This document shows positions 1-6,175 of a stretch of 6,360 bases of DNA, in pieces. The stretch comes from an uncultured Lachnospiraceae bacterium. Lineage in GTDB: Bacteria; Bacillota_A; Clostridia; Lachnospirales; Lachnospiraceae. The notes beneath the pieces are model-generated. The model searched no databases. It was not told the origin of the DNA and was given only the letters and a program-made list of their open reading frames with translations. Made by a program: the position numbers and the translations under genes. Where the stretch lies: positions 1 to 6,360 of the forward strand of contig CAMWWS010000165.1 in NCBI GenBank assembly GCA_947178085.1, given 5' to 3'. Within the stretch, counting starts at the first letter, position 1. Each line of letters starts with the position of its first letter.

Positions 1-525
1 GCATATAAATATATGATGCCGTATTTTATCGTACCCTTTTACCTGCATAAATACATGGATAAACATAATTTGAGCCTTGATGAAAAGCCTAAAGCCATAT
101 GGATTATTCTGGCAGGATTTATCTTTGCAGGACTGTTTTTATTTTTTGATGAAAATTCATTCATTTATCTGTCGGGATATAAGTTGATTGGGAAAGATGT
201 AGTAAGGCAGCTCAAAATAGACTTTTACAGAACGGCAATAGGTTTTGCCGGAAGTGCTTTCTTTATTCTGATATGGCAGTATATACTGACAAAATGTAAG
301 GAACGGTGTGAGTTTAAGATTCTGACTGCACTTGGCAAAAACAGCATGGGAATATATATTATATCGACTTATCTTTTAGTATATGTGGTTCAAAACCTCA
401 ATCCGGCAGGTCACCTTTTTTATCCGCTAAACGCAGTTCAGGCAATTGTGGTACTTGCAGTCTCGCTATTGCTGACAGAATTGTTAGGAAAACTTCCCTA
501 TCTCCGAAAACTTGTCGGAAAGTAA
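1..525 (+). CDS. Acyltransferase-3 family membrane protein, C-terminal part (5' end outside window)
   Basis: The frame is open at base 1 (reads A-Y-K-Y before the first Met at 13), so this is the 3' end of a longer gene, and Met 13 is probably internal. It ends at TAA 523-525. About 174 residues remain, with hydrophobic segments around AIWIILAGFIFAGLFLFF, AIGFAGSAFFILIW, GIYIISTYLLVYVV and AIVVLAVSLLLTELL, followed by a short basic tail. The segment LGKNSMGIYIISTYLL matches the late membrane-helix signature of acyltransferase-3 proteins (G-x-x-S-x-x-I/L-Y), which O-acetylate sugars or envelope polymers using acyl-CoA. Many relatives have a His a few residues after the Tyr; here Ser-Thr stands there. 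The catalytic N-terminal part is not visible, so activity and acceptor are unknown. No convincing terminator follows in 526-598. Another multi-pass membrane family is possible but less likely. Confidence 0.7.
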   Translation, partial: AYKYMMPYFIVPFYLHKYMDKHNLSLDEKPKAIWIILAGFIFAGLFLFFDENSFIYLSGYKLIGKDVVRQLKIDFYRTAIGFAGSAFFILIWQYILTKCKERCEFKILTALGKNSMGIYIISTYLLVYVVQNLNPAGHLFYPLNAVQAIVVLAVSLLLTELLGKLPYLRKLVGK

Positions 526-598
526 ATAATTATAAATCCTATATTCCAGTACCCAGAACTTATAATGACCTATCAAATCAGTTTCGTAATCATCTGTA

Positions 599-626
599 TT
601 GAAAAATAAGGAAAAAAGAGTATAAT
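599..626 (+). promoter_or_regulatory. Sigma-A-type promoter for the chemoreceptor gene
   Basis: TTGAAA (599-604) and TATAAT (621-626) are separated by 16 bp. The -10 is perfect and the -35 differs from TTGACA at one base. Transcription would start near 633, giving a leader of about 35 nt before GTG 667. No sigma-28-type (flagellar regulon) promoter is visible, so the receptor is probably expressed under the housekeeping sigma factor. Confidence 0.7.
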
Positions 627-653
627 AATTTTTATCAATAAATATATACATAT

Positions 654-662
654 GGGGGTTAG
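654..662 (+). promoter_or_regulatory. Ribosome binding site that favours GTG 667 as start
   Basis: A GGGGG run (654-658) lies 8 nt before GTG 667. The upstream in-frame ATG at 652 overlaps this run and has only A/T-rich sequence in its own -15 to -5 region. The site therefore supports initiation at GTG 667. GGGGG is not the ideal GGAGG, so the start is probable rather than certain. Confidence 0.5.
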
Positions 663-666
663 AGCA

Positions 667-2481
667 GTGAGTGAAATAAAGCAGGAGAATTCAACTAAGT
701 GGTCAAAAAGTATTGCAACAGTTATTGTACTGGTAGTTTTTTGTATGATTGCGTGCACTGTAATCATTCTGGGTTCTCTGGGAATCTCTTTTCTTAAAAG
801 GTCCATGAATGACAGTATTACGAATTATGAAGCTACTATGTATGATGGGTACAGGAAAGAAATTAAATCGGAAATTCAGACATCGATAGCAATTATTCAA
901 GCGTATTATGAGCGCAGCCAGTCAGGTGAACTGTCCGAGGAAGAGGCAAAGGAATATGCGAAGGAAGACATTCGTTATATGCGCTATCGTGAAGATAATT
1001 CAGGATATATGTGGATTGACGATACCGACTATAATCTGGTAATGCACCCTATTCTTCCTGAGCAGGAGGGCAATAACCGATATGATCTGACCGACCAGAA
1101 CGGGGTAAAAATCATTCAGAACATCATGAAATCTGCCAATGAAGGCGGCGGATATAATGAATTTTATTTTACGAAGGCCGATGGAGTAACGGTTGCGCCT
1201 AAACTTGCTTATTCGGAGAAATTTGACGCATGGAACTGGGTCGTAACGACAGGCAACTATATTGACGATATGGCAGTGGAAATTGAAGGAAATGAGAAGT
1301 ATATAAGGCAGCAGTTTACAAGTATGCTGGCAGCCTATGCGGGAAGTATTGTAATAATCCTTATCGTGGTGATGGTTATTTCCGTTTTCTTTGGAAGACG
1401 ACTTGCAGGCGGAATCAGGCGTGTTGAAGCTAATCTGCGTAAAATAGAGGAAGGAGACCTCTCATTTGAGATTGATTCTAAATTAATAAACCGCTCTGAT
1501 GAGATTGGCAAGATTGCACAGTCGCTAAATAAAGTCAAACTTGCCTTGGCAGGAATGATTGGAGACGTCAGTGATTCCAGTGTGAAGCTTAAGAAAAGCA
1601 GCGGGGATTTCAGCGATAAGTTCAGTAATATTACCGACAGTATAAATGATACGAACCGTGCTGTAGAGGAAATGGCAAAGGGTACGGCAAGTCTTGCTGC
1701 TGAAACTGATGTTGTCAATGATAAAGTACAGAAGCTGGGTGATGTCATTGATGTAGAGAATGATGAGATGAATAAACTCGGAACTTCGGTAGATACTATG
1801 ATGCAGTTTTCAAACGGTGCTTCCGACAGCATCAGGAAGCTTTATGAGATATCGGAAGTCACTACAGATGCTATTCAGGTGGTATCGGATCAGACGAAGC
1901 AGACAAGTGATTCCGCGTTACATATTAACGAGATGGTAGAAATCATTAAAGATATGGCTTCCCAAACCAATCTTTTATCCCTGAATGCGAGTATTGAATC
2001 TGCCCGTGCAGGAGAAGCCGGCAGAGGATTTGCGGTGGTTGCAGAGGAGATTCGTAAACTTGCGGAAAAATCGGCGGAAAGTGCAGCCGGTATCGAAGTT
2101 GTTGTCAATGAATTGACATCGAACGTGGAAGTTTCCACTGAAAGAATGCAGGAGGTTATGGCGAATGTAGCCGAGCAGAAGAAACAGCTCAAAGAAACCA
2201 AGGATGCTTTCGATAATCTGTACAAGGAGATTAGCACAGTAGATAATGTAGCTAAGGAAATCAGCAGGCAGACGGATATATTGAATGAATTGAAGGTAGT
2301 GGTATCAGATTCCGTGGCTAATCTAAGCAGCGTTGTGGAAGAGAGCTCTGCTTCCGCTGAGGAAACAAGCGCGGGAATGCAGGTTGTAGCGGAATCTATC
2401 AGAGAATGCTATCAGGATACTCAGGCGCTAGTGGAACTGAGCGACAGTCAGAATGAGAAGACACAGAAGTTTAAGATATAA
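667..2481 (+). CDS. Methyl-accepting chemotaxis protein with single-Cache (sCache_2-like) sensor
   Basis: Transmembrane chemoreceptor of about 604 residues (numbered from GTG 667). It senses a ligand outside the cell and controls the CheA-CheW kinase complex. Order: short basic N-terminus; TM1 about 16-42; extracellular domain about 45-215; TM2 about 220-242; HAMP about 243-297, with EEGDLSFEI and SDEIGKI; then a long cytoplasmic coiled-coil rod. The sensor has single-Cache hallmarks: GYMWIDD (113-119), a following [26 protein letters not shown] starting at 178, and GNYIDD (196-201). The kinase-control hairpin tip begins with N435 and reads [20 protein letters not shown], the most conserved stretch of the family; [15 protein letters not shown] follows near the end. 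There is no C-terminal CheR-docking pentapeptide; the protein ends KTQKFKI. Known sCache_2 receptors often bind small organic acids, but this ligand is unknown. It has its own promoter and no che genes nearby, so it is an orphan receptor here. The family call is secure. The alternative start is ATG 652 (609 aa). Confidence 0.95.
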   Translation: MSEIKQENSTKWSKSIATVIVLVVFCMIACTVIILGSLGISFLKRSMNDSITNYEATMYDGYRKEIKSEIQTSIAIIQAYYERSQSGELSEEEAKEYAKEDIRYMRYREDNSGYMWIDDTDYNLVMHPILPEQEGNNRYDLTDQNGVKIIQNIMKSANEGGGYNEFYFTKADGVTVAPKLAYSEKFDAWNWVVTTGNYIDDMAVEIEGNEKYIRQQFTSMLAAYAGSIVIILIVVMVISVFFGRRLAGGIRRVEANLRKIEEGDLSFEIDSKLINRSDEIGKIAQSLNKVKLALAGMIGDVSDSSVKLKKSSGDFSDKFSNITDSINDTNRAVEEMAKGTASLAAETDVVNDKVQKLGDVIDVENDEMNKLGTSVDTMMQFSNGASDSIRKLYEISEVTTDAIQVVSDQTKQTSDSALHINEMVEIIKDMASQTNLLSLNASIESARAGEAGRGFAVVAEEIRKLAEKSAESAAGIEVVVNELTSNVEVSTERMQEVMANVAEQKKQLKETKDAFDNLYKEISTVDNVAKEISRQTDILNELKVVVSDSVANLSSVVEESSASAEETSAGMQVVAESIRECYQDTQALVELSDSQNEKTQKFKI

Positions 2482-2496
2482 AATAACAAAAGTATC

Positions 2497-2525
2497 TTGA
2501 CAGAAGAAGTAAAAGAAGTTACAAT
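2497..2525 (+). promoter_or_regulatory. Consensus promoter for tRNA-Leu
   Basis: TTGACA (2497-2502), 17 bp spacer, TACAAT (2520-2525). The -35 is perfect and the -10 is one base off consensus, as expected for a strong stable-RNA promoter. The predicted start near 2532 gives a 5' leader of about 54 nt before the mature tRNA. It lies only 15 bp after the chemoreceptor stop codon, so the tRNA is transcribed independently of that gene. Confidence 0.7.
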
Positions 2526-2550
2526 ATCATTTGTTTGTAGCGTTTATAAT

Positions 2551-2581
2551 AATGAAAAGTGTGCATAGCGGACTTTTCATT
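2551..2581 (+). other. Stem-loop in the tRNA-Leu leader / after the chemoreceptor gene
   Basis: AATGAAAAGT (2551-2560) and ACTTTTCATT (2572-2581) are perfect 10-bp inverted arms around an 11-nt loop. After one G-G mismatch (2561/2571) the loop can close further with U-G, G-C and C-G pairs around ATA. It ends 4 nt before the mature tRNA. The TTTT lies inside the 3' arm and no real U-run follows. It could be a weak or decayed terminator for the upstream gene, or a leader structure that places the RNase P cut. The sequence does not decide between these. Confidence 0.55.
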
Positions 2582-2585
2582 GTAT

Positions 2586-2669
2586 GCAGGAATGGCGGAA
2601 TTGGCAGACGCGCACGGTTCAGGTCCGTGTGATAGCAATATCATGAGGGTTCAAGTCCCTTTTCCTGCA
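2586..2669 (+). tRNA. tRNA-Leu (anticodon CAG)
   Basis: An 84-nt class II tRNA that folds completely by hand. The acceptor stem is GCAGGAA (2586-2592) with TTCCTGC (2662-2668), discriminator A 2669. The D stem is GCG/CGC (2595-2597/2609-2611). The anticodon stem CACGG/CCGTG (2613-2617/2625-2629) encloses loop TTCAGGT, giving anticodon CAG at 2620-2622, which reads CUG. The long variable arm TGATA-GCAA-TATCA (2630-2643) is diagnostic of Leu/Ser/Tyr. The T arm GAGGG-TTCAAGT-CCCTT (2645-2661) has one G-U closing pair. The next bases are CTA, so the 3' CCA is not encoded and must be added after transcription. A strong promoter stands upstream and a terminator begins 4 nt downstream, so this is a single-gene transcription unit. 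Confidence 0.97.
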
Positions 2670-2673
2670 CTAC

Positions 2674-2715
2674 TAATATAAGAAAACACCGTTTTGGCGG
2701 TGTTTTCTTATATTA
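2674..2715 (+). terminator. Intrinsic terminator of tRNA-Leu, probably bidirectional
   Basis: A perfect 18-bp stem pairs 2674-2691 with 2698-2715 around the 6-nt loop TTTTGG. The GC-rich core ACACCG/CGGTGT is followed by TTTTCTTATATTATA and preceded by an A-rich mirror arm, so it could act on both strands. It begins 4 nt after the tRNA 3' end. Confidence 0.88.
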
Positions 2716-2741
2716 TATGAAATTATGCCGTAGCGTAAATC

Positions 2742-2773
2742 ATTCCAATGAGAATGCGAAGCATTCTCGGAAT
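2742..2773 (+). other. Bulged stem-loop upstream of the second terminator
   Basis: GAGAATGC (2750-2757) pairs perfectly with GCATTCTC (2761-2768) around a GAA triloop. Outside a 3-nt bulge (AAT, 2747-2749), ATTCC (2742-2746) pairs with GGAAT (2769-2773). The last three bases, 2771-2773, are also the first bases of the next terminator stem, so the outer part of this hairpin and the base of the terminator cannot both be fully paired. No U-run follows this hairpin itself. Confidence 0.55.
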
Positions 2774-2800
2774 CGAGTGCGCTGGCACTCGATTTTTTCT
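2771..2800 (+). terminator. Second intrinsic terminator between tRNA-Leu and nagA
   Basis: AATCGAGTGC (2771-2780) and GCACTCGATT (2785-2794) form a perfect 10-bp stem with loop GCTG, followed by a T-run to 2798. This is a textbook Rho-independent terminator. It lies about 100 nt after tRNA-Leu and about 65 nt before nagA, so it either backs up the first terminator or ends a short transcript from an unseen start in 2716-2770. Confidence 0.85.
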
Positions 2801-2845
2801 AATAAAAAAATATACCATTGCGGTTTTGAATAACGCTATGTGATT

Positions 2846-2854
2846 GGGAGAAGG
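2846..2854 (+). promoter_or_regulatory. Ribosome binding site fixing the nagA start
   Basis: GGGAGAAGG lies 10 nt before ATG 2865. A possible TTG start at 2844 overlaps this site and has no site of its own, so translation most likely begins at ATG 2865. Confidence 0.75.
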
Positions 2855-2864
2855 CAGTTACTGT

Positions 2865-3998
2865 ATGAATAGACTCAGGGGAATTATTTATACGGACAGG
2901 TTTACTTTTGAACCGGGAACGATGATTATAGAGGACGATAGAATCAGTTCTGTGGAAAAATGCGATATGGCGGAACTGACCAAGGAAGAATCAAAGCGTT
3001 ATCTGTTGCCGGGACTTGTAGATATACACTTGCATGGCTGCGCGGGGTATGACTTTTGTGATGGAACAAAAGAGGCAATTGGGGCAATAGAAAGCTACGA
3101 GGTTAGTCATGGCATTACCTCTTTTTGTGCGGCAACGATGACACTTCCGGTAAAAAGGCTTGAAACAATCTGTGTGGCTGTCAGACGATACAGAACTGCA
3201 GCTTTGCATGGAATATATCTGGAAGGACCTTTTATATCCGAGAGAAAAAAAGGCTCGCAAAATCCTGAATTTATACAGATGCCGGATATGGAACTGATTG
3301 AACGGCTGCAGGAGAGCTCGGGTGGGCTTTTGAAAATAGTTACAATTGCGCCTGAAGTACAGGGAGCATTAGAATGTATCAAGAAAGGAAATGGCAGCAT
3401 TCGCTTCTCTATTGCGCATACCTGCGCAGACTATGAGACTGCTTTGAAGACGATAGAAGCCGGTGCATCGCATGTAACGCATCTTTATAACGCAATGCCG
3501 CCGTTTTTGCACAGAGCGCCGGGAGTGATTGGCGCGGCGGCTGACCGTGAAGAAACCGAAGTGGAACTTATCTGCGATGGTATTCATGTGCATCCTGCCG
3601 TAGTAAGGAGCACATTTAAGATATTTGGTGATGAAAGGATTATTCTTATCAGCGACAGCATGATGGCAGCCGGAATGCAGGACGGTGCTTATGCGCTTGG
3701 AGGACAGAAAGTGCTGGTAAAGGGGAAAAATGCCGTTCTGGAAGACGGTACTATTGCGGGAAGCGTCAGTAATCTGTACGATTGTATGCTGATGGCTGTT
3801 TCCATGGGCATACCCAAAGAATCCGCCATCAGAGCGGCAACTTTCAACCCGGCGAAATCGATAGGAATAGACAATGAGTACGGTACGCTGGAAATCGGAA
3901 AGAAAGCGGACATTCTTGTGACGGATTTGGATTTGAACTTATGCGAAGTGTTCAAATCCGGACATCCTGTTTTACTTAGAAGTGTAAACGTCTGTTGA
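2865..3998 (+). CDS. nagA: N-acetylglucosamine-6-phosphate deacetylase
   Basis: A cytoplasmic amidohydrolase-superfamily enzyme that removes acetate from GlcNAc-6-phosphate to give glucosamine-6-phosphate, for amino-sugar catabolism and wall recycling. It has 377 residues, the normal family length, and is intact. Visible motifs: H55-L-H57 in VDIHLHGCAGYDF (metal-binding HxH, as in Bacillus-type rather than the E. coli QxN type); E120 in LEGPFIS (metal ligand); H185 in SIAHTCADY and H206 in THLYNAMPPF (metal ligands); CDGIHVHP (substrate region); and D264 in ISDSMMAAG, the expected catalytic acid/base. AGSVSNLYDCM and the closing GTLEIGKKADILVTDLD, where the N- and C-terminal strands form the small beta domain, are also typical. 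No nagB, PTS gene or NagR-type operator is in view, and I find no strong promoter in 2801-2845, so its regulation is unclear. Its last 23 bp overlap the convergent gene's 3' end. Confidence 0.96.
   Translation: MNRLRGIIYTDRFTFEPGTMIIEDDRISSVEKCDMAELTKEESKRYLLPGLVDIHLHGCAGYDFCDGTKEAIGAIESYEVSHGITSFCAATMTLPVKRLETICVAVRRYRTAALHGIYLEGPFISERKKGSQNPEFIQMPDMELIERLQESSGGLLKIVTIAPEVQGALECIKKGNGSIRFSIAHTCADYETALKTIEAGASHVTHLYNAMPPFLHRAPGVIGAAADREETEVELICDGIHVHPAVVRSTFKIFGDERIILISDSMMAAGMQDGAYALGGQKVLVKGKNAVLEDGTIAGSVSNLYDCMLMAVSMGIPKESAIRAATFNPAKSIGIDNEYGTLEIGKKADILVTDLDLNLCEVFKSGHPVLLRSVNVC
3929..3959. repeat. 10-bp inverted repeat inside the nagA 3' end
   Basis: GGATTTGAAC (3929-3938) and GTTCAAATCC (3950-3959) are perfect inverted arms around 11 nt. 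An overlapping register, CGGATTTG (3922-3929) with CAAATCCG (3953-3960), can also pair, because GGATTTG is partly duplicated. On the minus strand the hairpin begins 17 nt after the stop codon of the convergent membrane-protein gene, where a terminator would be expected, but no U-run follows. It is also coding sequence for the last part of NagA. Confidence 0.6.
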
Positions 3999-4677
3999 CT
4001 TCATTTCGCAAGCGTTTTTTTGTCAGAATCGTAATAAGGGCGATGTCGATAATCACACATACCGTTAAAACGACTGCGGACCACGTAATATAATAGGAGC
4101 GGTCGCAGAATCGTCTGATGAGCAGTTCTATGGTAACGCACAGAATCGGAATCTCTATGAAGAGATAGAGGGAAGCAGACAGCATATTGAATGGAAATTT
4201 GCGCGCCAGGAATGCAAATAATTCTATTAACGCGGTTGACATAACTGCGATAGGTATTCCAAGCTGCCATAACCATTTGGAAGAAGTTGTAATGTAGCTG
4301 ATTAAATATAAATATATTAATACTGCGCCGCCATCTAACAGAAGGATAAGGTAAACCGAAGCTTTGGTATAAAAAACCGCCGGTGCAGCAAGGAAAAACA
4401 GGCATATGCAGGCACCGATGACCGTGAAAGACCATAGGTGTCCCTGAAAAACAAGAAGATTCAAAAGCAGACAGGTGATGCTGGTAGCGGACAACACAAC
4501 TGTCAAAAGAATGCCGAAATCCCTTCTGCTTGCGATTTCTACCTGCCCCTTGGATGACGGATAAGGATTGGAAGCGGCGGGAGAGATTTGTTTGGGGTTG
4601 ATTACGGGCGTATTGCAAAGCGGACATTCCTTTAAAGAAGACTCCAGCTCCACACCGCAATTTACACAGTAAGACAT
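3976..4677 (-). CDS. Zinc-ribbon membrane protein (DUF6320-like)
   Basis: A 233-residue protein. The N-terminus carries a four-cysteine zinc ribbon (C4-V-N-C7 and C18-P-L-C21), then a Pro/Ser-rich linker to about residue 50. Six probable membrane helices follow, around 54-77, 82-104, 107-130, 136-158, 167-188 and 194-218, and a basic tail (TKKRLRNEVNRRLHF) suggests a cytoplasmic C-terminus. The combination recalls the DUF6320 family as I remember it, often annotated beside alcohol-acetyltransferase-like genes in Clostridia; no function is established. The start ATG has a strong site, AAGGAG (4686-4691), 8 nt upstream. It lies 35 nt after the acyltransferase-like gene on the same strand with no terminator between, so the two form an operon. 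The TAA stop lies within the last 23 bp of nagA. A role as membrane anchor or partner for the neighbouring enzyme is inference. Confidence 0.75.
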   Translation of the reverse strand: MSYCVNCGVELESSLKECPLCNTPVINPKQISPAASNPYPSSKGQVEIASRRDFGILLTVVLSATSITCLLLNLLVFQGHLWSFTVIGACICLFFLAAPAVFYTKASVYLILLLDGGAVLIYLYLISYITTSSKWLWQLGIPIAVMSTALIELFAFLARKFPFNMLSASLYLFIEIPILCVTIELLIRRFCDRSYYITWSAVVLTVCVIIDIALITILTKKRLRNEVNRRLHF

Positions 4678-4712
4678 AGAAATTACTCCTTCATATTTAT
4701 ATTTGAGAAATA

Positions 4713-6035
4713 CTATTTTAGTTTTGTGTCACGATTGCTTTCTATAGTTACATGAATTCCGTCCTGTACCAGTTTTTGAAAAAAGAAGCGCTCCACATCC
4801 GTTTCAACTATGCTGCTGGCAAAATTGATGGTGAGTACGTCTTCAAAACTGACAATGGCGCAGTTTGTACGGGAAGAAAAAGGCTGTCCCATATAGATAT
4901 CAAAGCGTTCTATAAAGGCTTTCATTTCTTCCGGAACTTTCAGGGCACCCATATTTGTAAGCCCGGCGGACGAGTTTTTGTCCTGTACTTTCGTATAAAA
5001 TGTGCGCACTACGAAATCCTTAATAAAAAGCGGCACGATACGAATGAAAGGATTGCGCTGTGTGGCAGCGTTGGTGGTGATATCCCCGCGCAGGAATTTT
5101 TCATTAATATAATAATTCATATAGTAGTGGACATGACTGACTATTTCCTCGAAGCTATAGTCGCCGAGCCGTGGGTCTATTGACGGATAGACCATTGTAA
5201 TAAAATTACGCAGAGTCCGTGATGGAAAAAAACGTCGCAGATTGACAGGCATTGCGATTTTAACCGGTCTTATTCTGAAGGGACGGTCATTTTCCTGCTT
5301 TTGTAACAGCGCATAAAGCAATACTGCGTTGAAGTATTCGGTGAGAGTGGCGTTGTATTTGTCTGCAACCGCCCTGACTTCACTGACCGACATGATTCCG
5401 TCAATGATATTTAAAGTATAAAAAGGTTCTTTCGTGCCTCTGACACGGTAAGTTTTTTCACCGGGGCGCGGAGGACACACTTTTGCATTCGCATAGCGCA
5501 TATAGGCGTCTTCCAATTCTTCCGGTTCGGGTGCGTCGTGGATGTCCATCACGAAGCCGGACGGAGTAGTGGAATGTCCCAACAGTTCAAGATATACAGC
5601 CACAAGAGTCTGAAGTACGCACATACCGCCTGTTCCGTCGCCAAGGGCATGGTGAGCCTCAAGTGAGATTCGTCTGTCATAATAATAGACTCTGAGCAGA
5701 TATCTGTTATTTGCCTTAAAAGGCATGGGCATGCAGGGATTCTTGATATCCTCTTTTACGAAAGGTCCCGGTCTGTTGTTAGGCTCGAGATAGCGCCAGA
5801 AAACGCCTTTTCTGATAGCAACTTTATATGTTGGAAAACGGGGCAGCGTCAAGTCGAGCGCTTTTTGCAAAAGCTCAGGGTCAATTTTTTCTTTAAGCAC
5901 TACGGATAAACGGTATACTGAGGAAAAGTCTCTTCTCTGCAAGGTCGGATAGACGATAGCAGACAGATCCAGCTTGTACCAGATTTCTTTTCTGTTTTTT
6001 GGAAGCGACGGCTTCTTTTGGTCAAAAGTGGACAT
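4713..6035 (-). CDS. Condensation-domain / alcohol acetyltransferase-like acyltransferase
   Basis: A 440-residue, soluble-looking protein of the CoA-dependent acyltransferase superfamily (NRPS condensation domains, PapA/wax-ester-synthase-like enzymes, alcohol acetyltransferases). The hallmark HHxxxDG is intact as H128-H129-A-L-G-D133-G134; the second His is the usual catalytic base. Other fitting features are the N-terminal half-domain (VVLKEKIDPELLQKALDLTL, then RFPTYKVAIRKGVFWRYLEP), PVNLRRFFPSRTLRNF (263-278) in the second half, and SSAGLTNMGALKVPEE (355-370), equivalent to the S-N-L/M-G segment near the active-site tunnel. There is no signal peptide or membrane helix and no carrier-protein or adenylation domain, so it is a free-standing acyl transferase rather than an NRPS fragment. 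The start ATG has AGGAG (6041-6045) 5 nt upstream. It is the first gene of the operon with the zinc-ribbon membrane protein and is divergent from a probable esterase gene. The substrate is unknown; an alcohol, sugar or lipid hydroxyl acceptor is inference. Confidence 0.8.
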   Translation of the reverse strand: MSTFDQKKPSLPKNRKEIWYKLDLSAIVYPTLQRRDFSSVYRLSVVLKEKIDPELLQKALDLTLPRFPTYKVAIRKGVFWRYLEPNNRPGPFVKEDIKNPCMPMPFKANNRYLLRVYYYDRRISLEAHHALGDGTGGMCVLQTLVAVYLELLGHSTTPSGFVMDIHDAPEPEELEDAYMRYANAKVCPPRPGEKTYRVRGTKEPFYTLNIIDGIMSVSEVRAVADKYNATLTEYFNAVLLYALLQKQENDRPFRIRPVKIAMPVNLRRFFPSRTLRNFITMVYPSIDPRLGDYSFEEIVSHVHYYMNYYINEKFLRGDITTNAATQRNPFIRIVPLFIKDFVVRTFYTKVQDKNSSAGLTNMGALKVPEEMKAFIERFDIYMGQPFSSRTNCAIVSFEDVLTINFASSIVETDVERFFFQKLVQDGIHVTIESNRDTKLK

Positions 6036-6053
6036 AGAAACTCCTGTAGTAAA

Positions 6054-6126
6054 ATTTTATCAGTCTTTAGCGCTGTTAATAGTATACCACAGGAAAAAGA
6101 CATACTGTATTAAAATTTGATAAAAT
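6054..6126. repeat. 9-bp inverted repeat flanking the divergent promoters
   Basis: ATTTTATCA (6054-6062) and TGATAAAAT (6118-6126) are perfect inverted arms 55 bp apart. The right arm overlaps the -35 of the rightward promoter. The left arm lies in the leader of the leftward operon, downstream of its -10. Such a pair could be binding sites for one regulator acting on both units. The arms are A/T-rich, so chance is a real alternative. Confidence 0.35.
6081..6089 (-). promoter_or_regulatory. Extended -10 promoter of the acyltransferase operon
   Basis: On the minus strand the sequence reads TG-G-TATACT, an extended -10 element (TATACT at 6086-6081, TG at 6089-6088). No good -35 lies 16-18 bp upstream, as is common for extended -10 promoters. 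Transcription would start near 6074, leaving a leader of about 40 nt before ATG 6035. AGCGCT (6069-6074) at the start point is a short palindrome. Confidence 0.5.
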
Positions 6127-6145
6127 CGACGGCAGGAATTATAAA
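6117..6145 (+). promoter_or_regulatory. Sigma-A-type promoter for the rightward hydrolase gene
   Basis: TTGATA (6117-6122), 17 bp spacer, TATAAA (6140-6145). Each box is one base off consensus. The start would be near 6152, giving a leader of about 24 nt that contains GAAAGGGG before ATG 6176. Confidence 0.65.
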
Positions 6146-6175
6146 GTATGATAAAGAAAGGGGCATAATTATTTT

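Noticed and set aside
526..598. Terminator or riboswitch between the left acyltransferase and the chemoreceptor promoter
   Set aside because: The stretch is A/T-rich and I found no stem of useful length and no T-run after a hairpin.
652..666. ATG 652 as the start of the chemoreceptor
   Set aside because: It lacks an upstream ribosome binding site and overlaps the GGGGG run that serves GTG 667. It is kept only as an alternative.
1335..1832. Minus-strand open frame of 165 codons inside the chemoreceptor gene
   Set aside because: Ser/Leu-rich, low-complexity translation antisense to conserved HAMP and coiled-coil coding sequence; a shadow frame.
2545..2550. TATAAT as the main -10 box of tRNA-Leu
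   Set aside because: No -35 element lies 16-18 bp upstream and there is no TG extension. The TTGACA-N17-TACAAT pair just upstream is far better.
2801..2845. NagR-type operator or catabolite-response site before nagA
   Set aside because: I looked for a palindromic TGGT..ACCA-type or TGNAANCGNWNNCA-type match and found none. AACGC near 2833 is only a fragment.
2844..2864. TTG 2844 as the nagA start
   Set aside because: It overlaps the GGGAGAAGG site that is correctly spaced for ATG 2865, and the extra residues do not resemble the NagA N-terminus.
4001..4660. Minus-strand open frame of 219 codons overlapping the membrane-protein gene
   Set aside because: It is a second frame on the same strand as a gene with a clear ribosome binding site, zinc ribbon and membrane helices. 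Its own translation shows no domain and is rich in scattered His, Arg and Cys.
4752..5183. Plus-strand open frame of 143 codons inside the acyltransferase gene
   Set aside because: Antisense to the conserved C-terminal half of the acyltransferase, with no ribosome binding site and no recognisable domain.
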